A stretch of 22,615 nucleotides of DNA from Bacteroidota bacterium (GCA_003242315.1 QGUY01000025.1:1-22615); one strand, 5' to 3'; counted from the stretch's first letter, positions 1 to 8,462 are shown. The notes: generated by a model not told the origin, from the letters alone. Translations and numbers: made by a program.

Positions 1-222
1 CCAGCGAGAACATAAAAATGACGACGCCATCAGAAACAGATCTACTGCCTTGAGAATACCTGTCACAATCATGTCAACGGGAAGATTTCCGTCAGCACGC
101 AAGTGATGAAAGGAGTGAAAAAAATCGTAAATGCCAAGTGAGGTTACCACAATGCCGGAAGCAAATAGGATGATGGCTACCAGGTAAATTATAATTGTGA
201 GCGTACTAAGAAGATGCTTCAT
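1..222 (-). CDS. YqhA/UPF0114-like integral membrane protein, N-terminal part, apparently frameshifted
   Basis: The minus strand is open from an ATG at 222 to the window edge. It begins MKHLLSTLTIIIYLVAIILF, a clear first membrane segment, followed by a short loop and a second hydrophobic segment after ILKAVDLFLMA. The AVDLFL(M)A stretch and the overall layout resemble the YqhA/UPF0114 family of small membrane proteins of unknown function. In that family this stretch is normally followed by hydrophobic residues. Here the open frame turns into SSFLCSRW, while the next frame over the same bases reads VVIFMFSL, which is what the family would predict. This points to a one-base indel near positions 22-27, either a real mutation or a sequencing error. 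The rest of the gene lies outside the window. The family call is from memory of the motif pattern only. Confidence 0.5.
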   Translation of the reverse strand, partial: MKHLLSTLTIIIYLVAIILFASGIVVTSLGIYDFFHSFHHLRADGNLPVDMIVTGILKAVDLFLMASSFLCSRW

Positions 223-396
223 GAATCAGAGAGCGGCGATTGGGGTTGAAGTTTGGGAATTCCGAGCGTCGGTTGAAGTCAATCCGGTGTTCTTAAATGT
301 AATAGTTAGGACTGGATCTGACAATTAGGCGTTTGGCATTCCTTCCTCGGTAAGCAAAGGTAGCAATCACCGGAGATTAGACGTATTAGAACCGGC

Positions 397-1110
397 CTAC
401 TTCTTCCTCGTCACAATAACATCATCCACAAAAAACGTTGCCTGATGCTGAAACCCTACCCAAAATTTTACGGCGCCAAACTGGCGGGCCAGGGTAAGAA
501 ATTGGGGCTGGATGTCTACTGTGATGTTTCCTGACGCTTCTCCACCAAGTAGGGTGATTTCAGCTGTGGCCGTGGTTTGAGTTATGTTAAGGTTGACCTG
601 CAGAACGAAACTCTTGTCGCGCGGAAAATGTCCGAACCTTACAGCTCCATCGTCAATGCGAACGTCACCCTCAGGCATAAAATCAATATGAAAGAAACTT
701 AAATGCGGCTGGGGACTCACCAAAGTCTCGAATTGCACCGTCACAACACCTGCATCGGCTGGAATGAACATGCTGGCAAGTAAACTGTAATTTCCAATTC
801 CGGTCTGACCGTCAAAATCGCCTGTCAATGTCGTTTCAGGAGCCGGTGCAGTGGGATGACTAATACGCGCCCACTTGTTGGAAGGAAGATCCGGCGTCGG
901 AGCAGCCACGACAGTGACGCTGCCTCCGCCAGGACTGACCGATACTGTCCCGGTAGGTTGAACCGGCCCCGGTGGTGAACCTATGGTGTCGTTCTTGAAA
1001 TTCGACAACAGAACGGTCGTCGCGTTGCACCCGACGAACAGAAACATTATCGCGAAGGAGAGAAGTCGCAACAGATACGCATGTCCTCTCAGAAAGTTGT
1101 GATAAACCAT
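397..1110 (-). CDS. Predicted secreted lipoprotein, function unknown
   Basis: A 237-residue protein. The first 28 residues form a lipoprotein signal: arginines at 8 and 15, a hydrophobic core, and lipobox LFVGC with the modified cysteine at position 28. It is therefore expected to be lipid-anchored, probably in the outer membrane. The mature part is rich in beta-prone residues, threonine, glycine and proline (a Gly/Pro/Thr-rich stretch around residues 43-65). It ends with alternating hydrophobic residues (KFWVGFQHQATFFVDDVIV), a pattern often seen at the end of jelly-roll or concanavalin-like beta sandwiches. No catalytic motif is recognised. The ATG at 1110 is preferred because it places the signal correctly. 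The leader is A-rich with no good Shine-Dalgarno. It is a stand-alone minus-strand gene, divergent from nothing obvious. A carbohydrate-binding role would be a guess. Confidence 0.75.
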   Translation of the reverse strand: MVYHNFLRGHAYLLRLLSFAIMFLFVGCNATTVLLSNFKNDTIGSPPGPVQPTGTVSVSPGGGSVTVVAAPTPDLPSNKWARISHPTAPAPETTLTGDFDGQTGIGNYSLLASMFIPADAGVVTVQFETLVSPQPHLSFFHIDFMPEGDVRIDDGAVRFGHFPRDKSFVLQVNLNITQTTATAEITLLGGEASGNITVDIQPQFLTLARQFGAVKFWVGFQHQATFFVDDVIVTRKK

Positions 1111-1512
1111 GGTCTTTTTTTATAGTGTATGAAGAAAGTTGAACTGTCCTTGTTCAAATGGATAAACATCTGATCCCTGAGTTCTGGGATGCTTCACTTA
1201 GCCTACCTCGTCTGCCTGAGACTTTAATGAACGCTCACGAGAAAAGTAACCCTGAAGGATGCTGGGGTTTGAAGGACAAAGAACAATCACGGAAAAATTT
1301 CAATGAGTGCAATAATGTCTGGCTTCAAACACCTATAACCTTCCTCCAGACACTAAGCCCGAGGAGTCTGACGAACTGATGAATGAGTATAACCTCAACG
1401 TGATGCTCAAGAACAGTTTGCTAAGCGCGCATTATCCCGCGCGCCACCTGTGGGGAGCGGATAGCCGCGACTATGTTGAAGCCTTGGAACTTCGCAAGCA
1501 GGCCTTCCTGCT
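1111..1512. other. Gene-poor stretch with an unrecognised reading-frame fragment
   Basis: This gap separates two minus-strand genes. On the plus strand a frame is open from 1316 (just after a TAA) to 1582, with an ATG at 1379. Its 5' part reads like protein (YNLPPDTKPEESDELMNEYN, then LWGADSRDYVEALELRKQAF), but it enters the antiparallel methyltransferase gene at 1513 and ends there. A second plus-strand frame at 1158-1379 is compositionally unremarkable and overlaps it by one base. Neither matches a family I recognise, and neither has a Shine-Dalgarno. The best reading is a remnant of a gene that lost its surroundings, or chance open frames. No promoter or terminator could be supported. Confidence 0.3.
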
Positions 1513-2142
1513 TTACACCACTATTCTAATAATATCACTTGCCACCTCCATTTTCGCGTTCACCCTTCTCCCACGTACGTAGTCAGACAAATCCTCTATC
1601 GTCGGGTAATCCGAAGTTCCATCAAAACAGCGGGCGTCGTCGATCAGGAGGATGTGGTTATAGGGTGAGTCGAAGATGGCGGCCAGTTCTTCGAAGATGG
1701 GACAGTCTTTGGAACCTTTGCCGGTGCCCACCCCAGAGTAATGACCATCGAGCCAGAATAAGGCGGGTTCGTATAGTAGGGGAACGATAGACTTCAGTAT
1801 TTCACCACTGTCTCCTTCTATAATATGAACGGATGGCCTGTTCCTGAAACGCTGAAACTGCGCGGCCCATAGATCGTGATCGATCTCAATCGAATATATC
1901 GTATCGAAATTGGGTAGCTGCGCGTCAACCATAGCACCCATATAAGTGCCGGTCTCCACTAATGTGCGACAATGATACTCTCTCTGGTAAGTCTTAACGA
2001 CCTGTTGCTTTACGGCATGGGGCGGGGGCACAGGCATTCCATCCCGTTCCCATTGTCTGATAACTTGTTTGTTTTTTTGGCTCCGGTACATTCGACGCAC
2101 GGGCATCGGTACAAGCCGCTTGAGGTCGCTGACTAGTGTCAT
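1513..2142 (-). CDS. Class I SAM-dependent methyltransferase, small surface-polysaccharide type
   Basis: A 209-residue protein with the core of a Rossmann-fold methyltransferase. LVETGTYMG (residues 61-69) fits motif I, the SAM-binding loop. YSIEID (83-88) follows at the spacing of the acidic ribose-binding residue. FWLDGHYSG (129-137) and ILLIDDARCF (164-173) carry the aspartates found in the TylF/FkbM-like group that uses an acidic and often metal-dependent site. The N-terminal 50 residues are basic and proline-rich, without a signal peptide or membrane segment, so the enzyme is cytoplasmic. Proteins of this shape are common in Bacteroidota polysaccharide loci, but the substrate is not readable from sequence. 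It faces away from the exopolysaccharide genes that start at 2561, so it may not be co-transcribed with them. The start ATG at 2142 follows a C/A-rich leader. Confidence 0.8.
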   Translation of the reverse strand: MTLVSDLKRLVPMPVRRMYRSQKNKQVIRQWERDGMPVPPPHAVKQQVVKTYQREYHCRTLVETGTYMGAMVDAQLPNFDTIYSIEIDHDLWAAQFQRFRNRPSVHIIEGDSGEILKSIVPLLYEPALFWLDGHYSGVGTGKGSKDCPIFEELAAIFDSPYNHILLIDDARCFDGTSDYPTIEDLSDYVRGRRVNAKMEVASDIIRIVV

Positions 2143-2560
2143 GGGGGTGAGGTTTTAGGTGACTGTTACTTAGGCGGGGGCAAGAGAAGGTACTACCATT
2201 TCCCACCATTTCCAATGACTTGAGAATCAACTACATGAATTCAGGGAGGGAGTCGCATGTGGAAGCCGCGACACGGTGGGGCCGGGCGCCATGCTCAGCT
2301 CGGCGTGAAAATCATTGTAAATCAGGGAGATATGACTTAATCTCCTCCCGTACGAGCGTTCAGGCATTGACCGGCCATAACAGGCCGAAACATTTCTACA
2401 AATTAAAGTTATATCTTAGCAGTGGATTCCGAAGAGCGCCTCAACGGCAGAGGGGCCCGGAGGACATGACCATCGTTTCCCGGCCTAATGACAGGGATCA
2501 TTGAGTGCGGAATGACCATTAGGTTACTTTCGCGCTTTGTTTCGATACTAACGCAACAAA
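2143..2560. other. Leader region upstream of the exopolysaccharide genes
   Basis: This gap of 418 bp lies between the divergent methyltransferase gene and the Wza-like gene and must hold the promoter of the large plus-strand locus. I see no convincing Bacteroidota promoter (TTTG, about 20 bases, TAnnTTTG) and no JUMPstart/ops element. The only local structure is a short inverted repeat, CGGCC at 2372-2376 and GGCCG at 2383-2387 with a 6-nt loop, followed by an A/T-rich stretch at 2388-2420 where a promoter could lie. The open frames crossing this region are short, lack ribosome-binding sites and have no recognisable protein pattern. Confidence 0.4.
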
Positions 2561-3352
2561 ATGAGATTTCGACTCGCCACACTCTGTCAGGCTGCAATTG
2601 TCCTGGCTATAAGCTCGTCCTGTTACTACAATAAGCGGATGGTATATTTTCAGAATAAGGAGTTCTCCGAGTCGTTTGCTACGCCGATTCGAAATCAACC
2701 CGTGCAATACCGGCTCCGGCCTAATGATATCCTGTCTGTCAAGGTGAAAAGCTCCACCGAGGCAGGCATCTCAGACATATTTAATATAACCCCGACAACC
2801 AACTTCTTTAACGTCGACGCGGGTAACGTCTACCTGCAGGGCTATTCTATCGACAGTGATGGCGCCATCACCCTGCCGATCCTCGGCAAGGTCGTGGTGA
2901 AAGACCTGACCGTCGAGGAGGCGCAAGCCCTCATCCAGGCGGAAGCCAACAAATACCTGAATAACGCCACCGTGATCGTCAAGCTTGTGAGTTTCAAGAT
3001 TACGGTGCTGGGCGAGGTCAACCAACCCGGCCACTATTATGCCTTCAACAACCAGCTCACGCTGCCGGAAGGACTGGGCATGGCGCGCGACCTGAGCGAG
3101 AGGGGCAACCGCAGAAAGGTTAAGCTTATCCGCCAAACCCCTACCGGGTCGGAAGTGGTACTCCTCAACCTGAACGATCCGGACCTTCTTAAGTCTAAGT
3201 ACTACTATTTAATGCCCAACGACGTTATATACGTGGAACCGTTCCGCGCAAATACCGGACGAAGCAACGCGCAACTGCTTACCCTGCTGTTCTCTGCTAT
3301 AACAACAGGGGTACTAATACTAAACTATGTTGAGAATACTAAGGAAAACTAA
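2561..3352 (+). CDS. wza: Wza-like polysaccharide export outer-membrane lipoprotein
   Basis: A 263-residue lipoprotein: basic start MRFR, hydrophobic core, and lipobox SSSC with the lipidated cysteine at 21. Residues of about 48-130 are the polysaccharide export domain (YRLRPNDILSVKV at its start, then DGAITLPILGKVVVKDLTVEEAQ). Residues of about 143-225 form a SLBB-type beta-grasp domain (VKLVSFKITVLGEVNQPGHY). The C-terminus has a hydrophobic segment (about 235-256, LLTLLFSAITTGVLILNY), matching the membrane-spanning tail of this family. In Wza-dependent systems the protein forms the outer-membrane pore for the polysaccharide. It is the first gene of the locus, and its stop lies 14 bases before the ATG of the Wzc-like gene, so the two are co-transcribed and the products should interact. 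The leader is A-rich with no Shine-Dalgarno. Confidence 0.93.
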   Translation: MRFRLATLCQAAIVLAISSSCYYNKRMVYFQNKEFSESFATPIRNQPVQYRLRPNDILSVKVKSSTEAGISDIFNITPTTNFFNVDAGNVYLQGYSIDSDGAITLPILGKVVVKDLTVEEAQALIQAEANKYLNNATVIVKLVSFKITVLGEVNQPGHYYAFNNQLTLPEGLGMARDLSERGNRRKVKLIRQTPTGSEVVLLNLNDPDLLKSKYYYLMPNDVIYVEPFRANTGRSNAQLLTLLFSAITTGVLILNYVENTKEN

Positions 3353-3366
3353 CGGAGTGTGTGGCT

Positions 3367-5718
3367 ATGGAGGAAGAAAAAATAAATATCAAGAAGATAT
3401 TCCATAAGCTGATCTCCAAGTGGTATTACTTCCCGCTGGGTCTGCTCATCACCATGCCTTTGGCGTACGCCTACATACAACTGACAGAACCCAGGTACCT
3501 CGTACGCGCGTCGATGTTGCTGAAAGGCGAAAAGGATAAAGGACCCAGCCAGTTCCTCAAGGGGATGGAACTCTTCCAGTCGGCAACAGACCTTGAGGAC
3601 GAGATCGGCATCATCAAATCCTTTTCCAACGTCGAAAGTGCTATCAAGCGTCTGAACTTTGGCATTTCGTATTATACGGAAAAGAACTTCAAGACCGCTG
3701 AGCACTATGGCAATACGCCGTTCACGATCCACCTGGACTCTTCAGTACACCAGTTGATCAACGTTCCGATCTATATCGAGCGGCTCTCAAGCTCGAAGTA
3801 CATGGTGTCGGTACGCGGAAAGGAAGTGCCCACCTATGACGTGATCACCAACACGGTCAAGGACCGTGTGCCGGTAGTGGACATCCAGGAGGTCGTCGAC
3901 ATCAACAAACCCTTCCAGAGTAAGAACCTGAGCTTTAGCATCACCTTTAACGACGCCTTCAAGCTTGAGCCGGACAGCAAGATGTTCTTCCGGATCAACA
4001 ACCAGGTGTCACTTGCCGAGCGCTATCGAAACCAGCTCAACATTGAGCCTATATCAAAGGAATCCAATATCGTCCAGCTCACGATCGAGCAGGCTGTGCC
4101 CCAAAAGGGCGTCGACTTCATCAACGCCGTAATGCGGGTATACCTCGATAACGAGCTGTACAAGAAGAATCAGCTTGGTCTCCGGACCATCGCATTCATC
4201 GACGAGCAGTTGATGGGTGTATCTGACTCCCTGCGCCGTGTGGAAGGCACCCTGGAATCATTCCGCGCTCGAAGCAATGTGATCGACATCCGTACTTCGG
4301 CCCAAACGCTGACCAACAACCTTGATAAACTGGAAACGGAAAGGGCGAACCTGGAGGTCAAACTGAAGTATTATCAATACATCCTGCAAAGCCTTCAATC
4401 CGGGAAGAATACGGACATCGTTGCGCCGTCGACCTTTGGCGTAGACGACCCTCTGCTCAGCAACCTGCTTATCGAGTTGTCGAAACTCAACCAGGAAAGA
4501 TCCGGACTTAACTACAGCGCACGCGAGGGCAACCCGCTGGCGCAGGTGATCGAGTTGAAGATCACAAACCTCAAGGCGTCTATAACGGAGAACGTAAGCA
4601 ATATTATTGACGCGACGAACATTGCCCTCAATGACCTGAACCAGAGAATAGCACGGCTCAATGCTCAACTCGAACGCCTCCCGAGGAACGAACGCGAGTT
4701 GGTGAAAATCCAACGGCGATACGACTTCAGCGACAATGTGTACAACTACCTGCTGGAAAAGCGCGCCGAAGCTGGCATTGCTATCGCATCCAACGTGGTT
4801 GAAAAGAGCGTTGTCGATGAGGCTATGATGGTGGGCAGCGCTCCGGTATCGCCCAACAAAAGAATGATTTATGCGGCCGCCTTCATCCTCGGATTTGGCG
4901 GCGCACTTGGACTACTGATCCTCAAGGATTTCCTCAACGACAACATTGTCACACACGAAGACCTCGAGCAGTACACCCGCATTCCGTTCCTGGGCGTCGT
5001 AAGCCACGGAAGCAGGCGCGAACAGTCGAACGTTGTTGCCAACGCGCTTTCACCCGTTGGCGAATCCTTCCGCTCGCTGCGCGTGAACCTGCAATACCTT
5101 ACCCTCGGCAAGGAAGTTAACGTGATCGGTATTACCTCATCGCGTGAGAGTGAAGGAAAGACTTACTGTTCGGTGAACCTCGCCGCGGCCATGGCCAACT
5201 CGCGGAGGCGGACAATTTTGATCGACGCCGATATGAGGAGACCGAAAGTGGCGTCGTACTTCCAGCTCGAAAACGACAAAGGGCTGTCCAACTACCTGAT
5301 CGGAGAAGCATCCCTCAAGGAGATCATCAACGAAACGGGTATCAAGGGGTATGATGTGATCACTTCTGGCCCCATTCCACCGAACCCGCTCGACCTCATA
5401 GGCACGCCGCGGATGGCCGAGTTGCTGAATGAACTGAAACAATCCTATCACACGATCATCATTGACTCGCCGCCGATAGGTTTTGTATCCGAATACATCA
5501 TTCTCATGAAGTATACGGATGCCAATATTTATGTGGTCAGGTCAGATTATACCACAAAGTATAATCTTGACAGGATCAACAAGCTGTACGATGAGCGAAA
5601 GGTTACCAACATCAGTATACTGCTGAATGATGTGAAGTACTCCAGAGTGAACGGATACAGCTACAGCTACAAATACAAACAGAAAAAGTACAAGCAAAGG
5701 AGTTATAAAGCGGTTTAG
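3367..5718 (+). CDS. wzc: Wzc-like polysaccharide co-polymerase and tyrosine autokinase (BY-kinase)
   Basis: A 783-residue inner-membrane protein. A Wzz domain begins with a membrane segment at about residues 18-38 and a long coiled periplasmic part (about 40-498). The second membrane segment is at about 499-519 (RMIYAAAFILGFGGALGLLI). The cytoplasmic BY-kinase follows: Walker A GITSSRESEGKT at 588-599 (Lys598), Walker A' ILIDADMRRP around 617-626, and Walker B IIIDSPP at about 697-703. The tail has seven tyrosines in its last 26 residues, the usual autophosphorylation cluster. The enzyme controls chain length and export together with Wza. I take the ATG at 3367 rather than the in-frame GTG at 3361, because GGAG at 3354-3357 then sits nine bases upstream instead of three. 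No matching phosphatase gene is seen in the window. Confidence 0.95.
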   Translation: MEEEKINIKKIFHKLISKWYYFPLGLLITMPLAYAYIQLTEPRYLVRASMLLKGEKDKGPSQFLKGMELFQSATDLEDEIGIIKSFSNVESAIKRLNFGISYYTEKNFKTAEHYGNTPFTIHLDSSVHQLINVPIYIERLSSSKYMVSVRGKEVPTYDVITNTVKDRVPVVDIQEVVDINKPFQSKNLSFSITFNDAFKLEPDSKMFFRINNQVSLAERYRNQLNIEPISKESNIVQLTIEQAVPQKGVDFINAVMRVYLDNELYKKNQLGLRTIAFIDEQLMGVSDSLRRVEGTLESFRARSNVIDIRTSAQTLTNNLDKLETERANLEVKLKYYQYILQSLQSGKNTDIVAPSTFGVDDPLLSNLLIELSKLNQERSGLNYSAREGNPLAQVIELKITNLKASITENVSNIIDATNIALNDLNQRIARLNAQLERLPRNERELVKIQRRYDFSDNVYNYLLEKRAEAGIAIASNVVEKSVVDEAMMVGSAPVSPNKRMIYAAAFILGFGGALGLLILKDFLNDNIVTHEDLEQYTRIPFLGVVSHGSRREQSNVVANALSPVGESFRSLRVNLQYLTLGKEVNVIGITSSRESEGKTYCSVNLAAAMANSRRRTILIDADMRRPKVASYFQLENDKGLSNYLIGEASLKEIINETGIKGYDVITSGPIPPNPLDLIGTPRMAELLNELKQSYHTIIIDSPPIGFVSEYIILMKYTDANIYVVRSDYTTKYNLDRINKLYDERKVTNISILLNDVKYSRVNGYSYSYKYKQKKYKQRSYKAV

Positions 5719-5730
5719 AATCTGATAAAG

Positions 5731-5832
5731 GGGGAGACAAGCTTGTCTGGGTTGCCAAAGTATTGTTTTCAATGGGCTTCGAATCCCAGCATTAATTTGT
5801 CTCCCGATTTTTTCCGACCGCTGCCCAGACAA
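5731..5832 (+). promoter_or_regulatory. Structured leader before wzx: two crossing inverted-repeat pairs and a terminator-like T-run
   Basis: Four 9-base segments lie between the wzc stop and the wzx start. Segment 1, GGGAGACAA (5732-5740), is complementary to segment 3, TTGTCTCCC (5797-5805). Segment 2, TTGTCTGGG (5743-5751), is complementary to segment 4, CCCAGACAA (5824-5832). Segments 1 and 2 also share the core of a 14-bp palindrome (5735-5748) and can form a small hairpin, as can 3 and 4 by six bases. A run of six T (5808-5813) follows segment 3 after GA, so the 1:3 stem looks like a rho-independent terminator with a large loop, and 2:4 would sequester the region just before the wzx ATG at 5844. 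Mutually exclusive folding at the start of the flippase gene is therefore possible. Whether it acts in RNA or as a DNA-binding site is inference. Confidence 0.5.
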
Positions 5833-5843
5833 AGTTCGGCTTC

Positions 5844-7172
5844 ATGATCAAGAGAGCTATTCGGGTGGTTAGAAATTTTTTTAACACCCCCAGTTTCAGA
5901 AAGTACTTTGTCAATGCATTCTGGCTGATTTCCGAGAAGGTATTTTCTCTTGCTATTTCCCTCGTCACGGGAATTTACGTGGCGCGCTACCTCCAACCCG
6001 AGGCTTATGGGATGTTGAGTTACGCGTTGAGCTTTGTCGGCATCTTTGCTTCCCTTTCGCATTTGGGCATCGACAATATCATGGTCCGTGAGTTGACCAG
6101 AACGCCCGAGCGGAAGAATGAAATCCTCGGTACATGCTACGTTCTCAAATCCGCAGGAGCGACGACGCTTCTTGTCGTCGTGGGAATTGTTCTCGTGGTG
6201 ATGGACAAGACGCCGCTTACGAACACGCTTGTGATAATCGTGGCGGCGGGGGAGGTGTTTAAGGCTTTCGATGTTGTCGTAGGGTTCTATCAATCCAAGG
6301 TACAGTCCAAACGCTTCGTGAGGGTTCAAATTATCGTGAACCTTGTCGGTAATCTTCTCAAGGTTGTTCTTGTCTTCCTTGATGCACCGCTGATTTGGTT
6401 TGCCGTCGTGACGGCGCTGAATTCCTTCGGAAATGGGGTAGGGTATGTCTATACCTACTGGCGACTGGAAGGAAGCCCATTGCATTGGATGTACAGGAAG
6501 TCAGTCGCGCTGATGCTGGCCCGCGAGTCATGGCCGGTGACGCTTCAGGGACTTGCGCTTCACACCCAGGCACGGATTGACCAGGTGATGCTGGGAAATT
6601 TAATGAACAACGCGGAAGTAGGACAGTACTCCGTCGCCATGCGGTTCATCGAGATTTTCAGCTTTATTCCTGTCATGCTGGTGAGCACGTTTGCACCTGC
6701 TGCTACAAAAGCGAAGGCGCAGAGCGAGACGTTGTATCGCGAGCGGCTGGTGAATTTCTATCGGCTGATGTTTCTCCTGTTCCTGGTTACAGCCACACCA
6801 ATTTTCTTTTTGGGCGAGCGCGTCATCGTATTCCTGTATGGTGTTGAATATCAGGCGGCGGGCGTTCTGTTCTCGCTCTTTTCCATTCGGCTATTATTCA
6901 CGAATCTGGGGACAGCCAAAAGTTTGTATGTCGTAAATGAAAGCCTTTTCAAGAATTCCTTGTTGAACGCGATCGTCGGCGCGATAACGAACATCACGGT
7001 CAACTTCTTCCTGATCCCGATATACGGCAGCATAGGTGCGCTCATTGCCACCGTGGTATCGTTCACAATAAGTACGTTTGGAGTAGATTTGTTCTTTCCG
7101 AAGACAAGACTGAACACCAAGCTTATATTCAAAGGGGTAACGACATTTTGGAAAATTCACAAGATTTCGTGA
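5844..7172 (+). CDS. wzx: Wzx-like lipid-linked oligosaccharide flippase
   Basis: A 442-residue polytopic membrane protein of the MATE-like polysaccharide transporter (PST) group. After a short basic N-terminus it opens with FWLISEKVFSLAISLVTGIYVARYLQ, the usual first helix with a conserved aromatic/glycine pattern, followed by PEAYGMLSYALSFVGIFASL. About a dozen hydrophobic segments are spread to the end, and LHTQARIDQVMLGNLMNNAEVGQYSVA in the middle matches the family's cytoplasmic/TM7 region. The role is to flip undecaprenyl-linked repeat units across the inner membrane. It follows wzc by 125 bases containing the inverted-repeat leader. Its TGA stop overlaps the ATG of the next gene (TGATG), which indicates translational coupling. 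Confidence 0.9.
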   Translation: MIKRAIRVVRNFFNTPSFRKYFVNAFWLISEKVFSLAISLVTGIYVARYLQPEAYGMLSYALSFVGIFASLSHLGIDNIMVRELTRTPERKNEILGTCYVLKSAGATTLLVVVGIVLVVMDKTPLTNTLVIIVAAGEVFKAFDVVVGFYQSKVQSKRFVRVQIIVNLVGNLLKVVLVFLDAPLIWFAVVTALNSFGNGVGYVYTYWRLEGSPLHWMYRKSVALMLARESWPVTLQGLALHTQARIDQVMLGNLMNNAEVGQYSVAMRFIEIFSFIPVMLVSTFAPAATKAKAQSETLYRERLVNFYRLMFLLFLVTATPIFFLGERVIVFLYGVEYQAAGVLFSLFSIRLLFTNLGTAKSLYVVNESLFKNSLLNAIVGAITNITVNFFLIPIYGSIGALIATVVSFTISTFGVDLFFPKTRLNTKLIFKGVTTFWKIHKIS

Positions 7173-8428
7173 TGGAGTTAATCAAAATAAAGCCCGGAAT
7201 AGATATTGGCTTCTCCTGCCCGGAATGCGATTCAAAGGAAATAGCAGTCTCCAGAGTCTTTACACCCGGGATTTATTGGTTTGCCGACTGCAAGTGCCGC
7301 CAGTGTGGCATCAGTTTTCATCAGAGTCTTCGTACCGGCCACATGATCGACCACCCGCTGGCGATCAATACACAATCAAAAAAGCTTTATCCCGATGATT
7401 GGGCGAACTGGTGGCAGTCCACTCCCTTCCGGCACTTTTGCACGAACCTTCGAAAGGATGAGGTGTCCATCAGAAAGGTCGGTAATGCGGAATATCGAAA
7501 GGTCATCATTCTGAATGCCATCGACTACCTCTACGGACATTCGCTCCTGAAACTATACAACGCGCTACATTATATTGATAACTACAAGGACACCGGCCTG
7601 ATCGTTCTCATTCCAGCGATCTTTGAATGGCTCGTACCAAAGGGATGTGCGGAAGCGTGGGTAGTGGACCTGGGTTTGGGACGTTTGCGTGACAGCTACG
7701 AGGCGATCGACAAATTCGTCGCAAGCCAATTGGAGCGCTTCGATGAAGTTTCCATCAGCACGACGTTCAATCATCCTGATTTCACGAAGATCGACATATC
7801 TCGATTTACGGGAGTCCAGCCGTTCGATGTCGATAAGTTTTATGACTACCCTCCGTGCTTTACGTTTGCATTGCGCGAAGATCGATGGTGGATGAAAAGT
7901 CCCTTGCGCAATTCTGCATTGTACGTTGCAAGAAAATTGAAACTTGGTAACCTCATTGGCAAGCTGCTGATCGCGGAACAGGATAATCTGGTTAAGCGCA
8001 CGATTCGGCTGATCAAGCGCGCCATTCCAAATGCGCAGTTTTACGTTACTGGCCTGGGTAAGGCAGGATCTCTAAAGAACTGGGCGTCAGACCAGCGTAC
8101 AACGCGTATGACGCCGGAAGTGGAACGCGAGTGGTGCAGGATATATGCGAAGAGCCACGTGATCATCGGTATACATGGCTCGAACATGCTGCTGCCCACG
8201 GCGCACGCGGCTGCGTGTGTTGAGGTTCTCATGGCCGAACGCGACCGCAATGTAGTCCAGGATCTCTCTGTGCGATATAACGACCGCCGGCAGCTATTCT
8301 TCTATCGCCTTGTGGATCAATATGCTCCACCTTCGTCGGTGGCTACCAAAGCGGTGGGCATTTACAGGAATTACGAAAACTGCTACCGCAACATGGTGCT
8401 AAACCAGTACCGGCCGTCTTTCAGATGA
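7172..8428 (+). CDS. Putative glycosyltransferase (GT61/DUF563-like) with N-terminal zinc ribbon
   Basis: A 418-residue protein without a signal peptide or membrane segment. Residues 16-45 carry CPEC, then CKCRQC, giving Cys16, Cys19, Cys40, Cys42 and Cys45, a zinc-ribbon spacing. The C-terminal half contains IIGIHGSNMLLPTAHAA (His335, Gly336), which resembles the HGAGLTN-type donor-site motif of GT61/DUF563 glycosyltransferases, though it has Ser-Asn in place of the usual Ala-Gly. The function would be sugar transfer in the cytoplasm during repeat-unit assembly. I place the start at the ATG at 7172, because it overlaps the wzx stop as TGATG; a TTG at 7148 is also in frame but would give a 25-base overlap. 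The family call rests on one motif, so the fold should be confirmed. The zinc ribbon is not usual for glycosyltransferases. Confidence 0.6.
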   Translation: MELIKIKPGIDIGFSCPECDSKEIAVSRVFTPGIYWFADCKCRQCGISFHQSLRTGHMIDHPLAINTQSKKLYPDDWANWWQSTPFRHFCTNLRKDEVSIRKVGNAEYRKVIILNAIDYLYGHSLLKLYNALHYIDNYKDTGLIVLIPAIFEWLVPKGCAEAWVVDLGLGRLRDSYEAIDKFVASQLERFDEVSISTTFNHPDFTKIDISRFTGVQPFDVDKFYDYPPCFTFALREDRWWMKSPLRNSALYVARKLKLGNLIGKLLIAEQDNLVKRTIRLIKRAIPNAQFYVTGLGKAGSLKNWASDQRTTRMTPEVEREWCRIYAKSHVIIGIHGSNMLLPTAHAAACVEVLMAERDRNVVQDLSVRYNDRRQLFFYRLVDQYAPPSSVATKAVGIYRNYENCYRNMVLNQYRPSFR

Positions 8429-8462
8429 CAGATGTCTTGGGTCTCTGCGACCGTTGTCATTG

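Noticed and set aside
1139..1152. TGAACTGTCC shared with the wzy leader at 13138-13147
   Set aside because: A 10-base exact match is expected many times by chance in a window of this size.
2220..2504. A 94-codon plus-strand frame in the EPS leader
   Set aside because: Arginine-rich low-quality translation, no Shine-Dalgarno, no family resemblance; it covers the expected promoter region.
5735..5748. The 14-bp palindrome as a stand-alone terminator or regulator site
   Set aside because: It has no loop of normal size and no T-run of its own; it is better explained as part of the four-segment leader structure.
5769..6485. Long minus-strand open frame over the flippase gene
   Set aside because: It is antiparallel to a clear Wzx-like protein, has no start context, and its translation is rich in charged and histidine residues without any domain.
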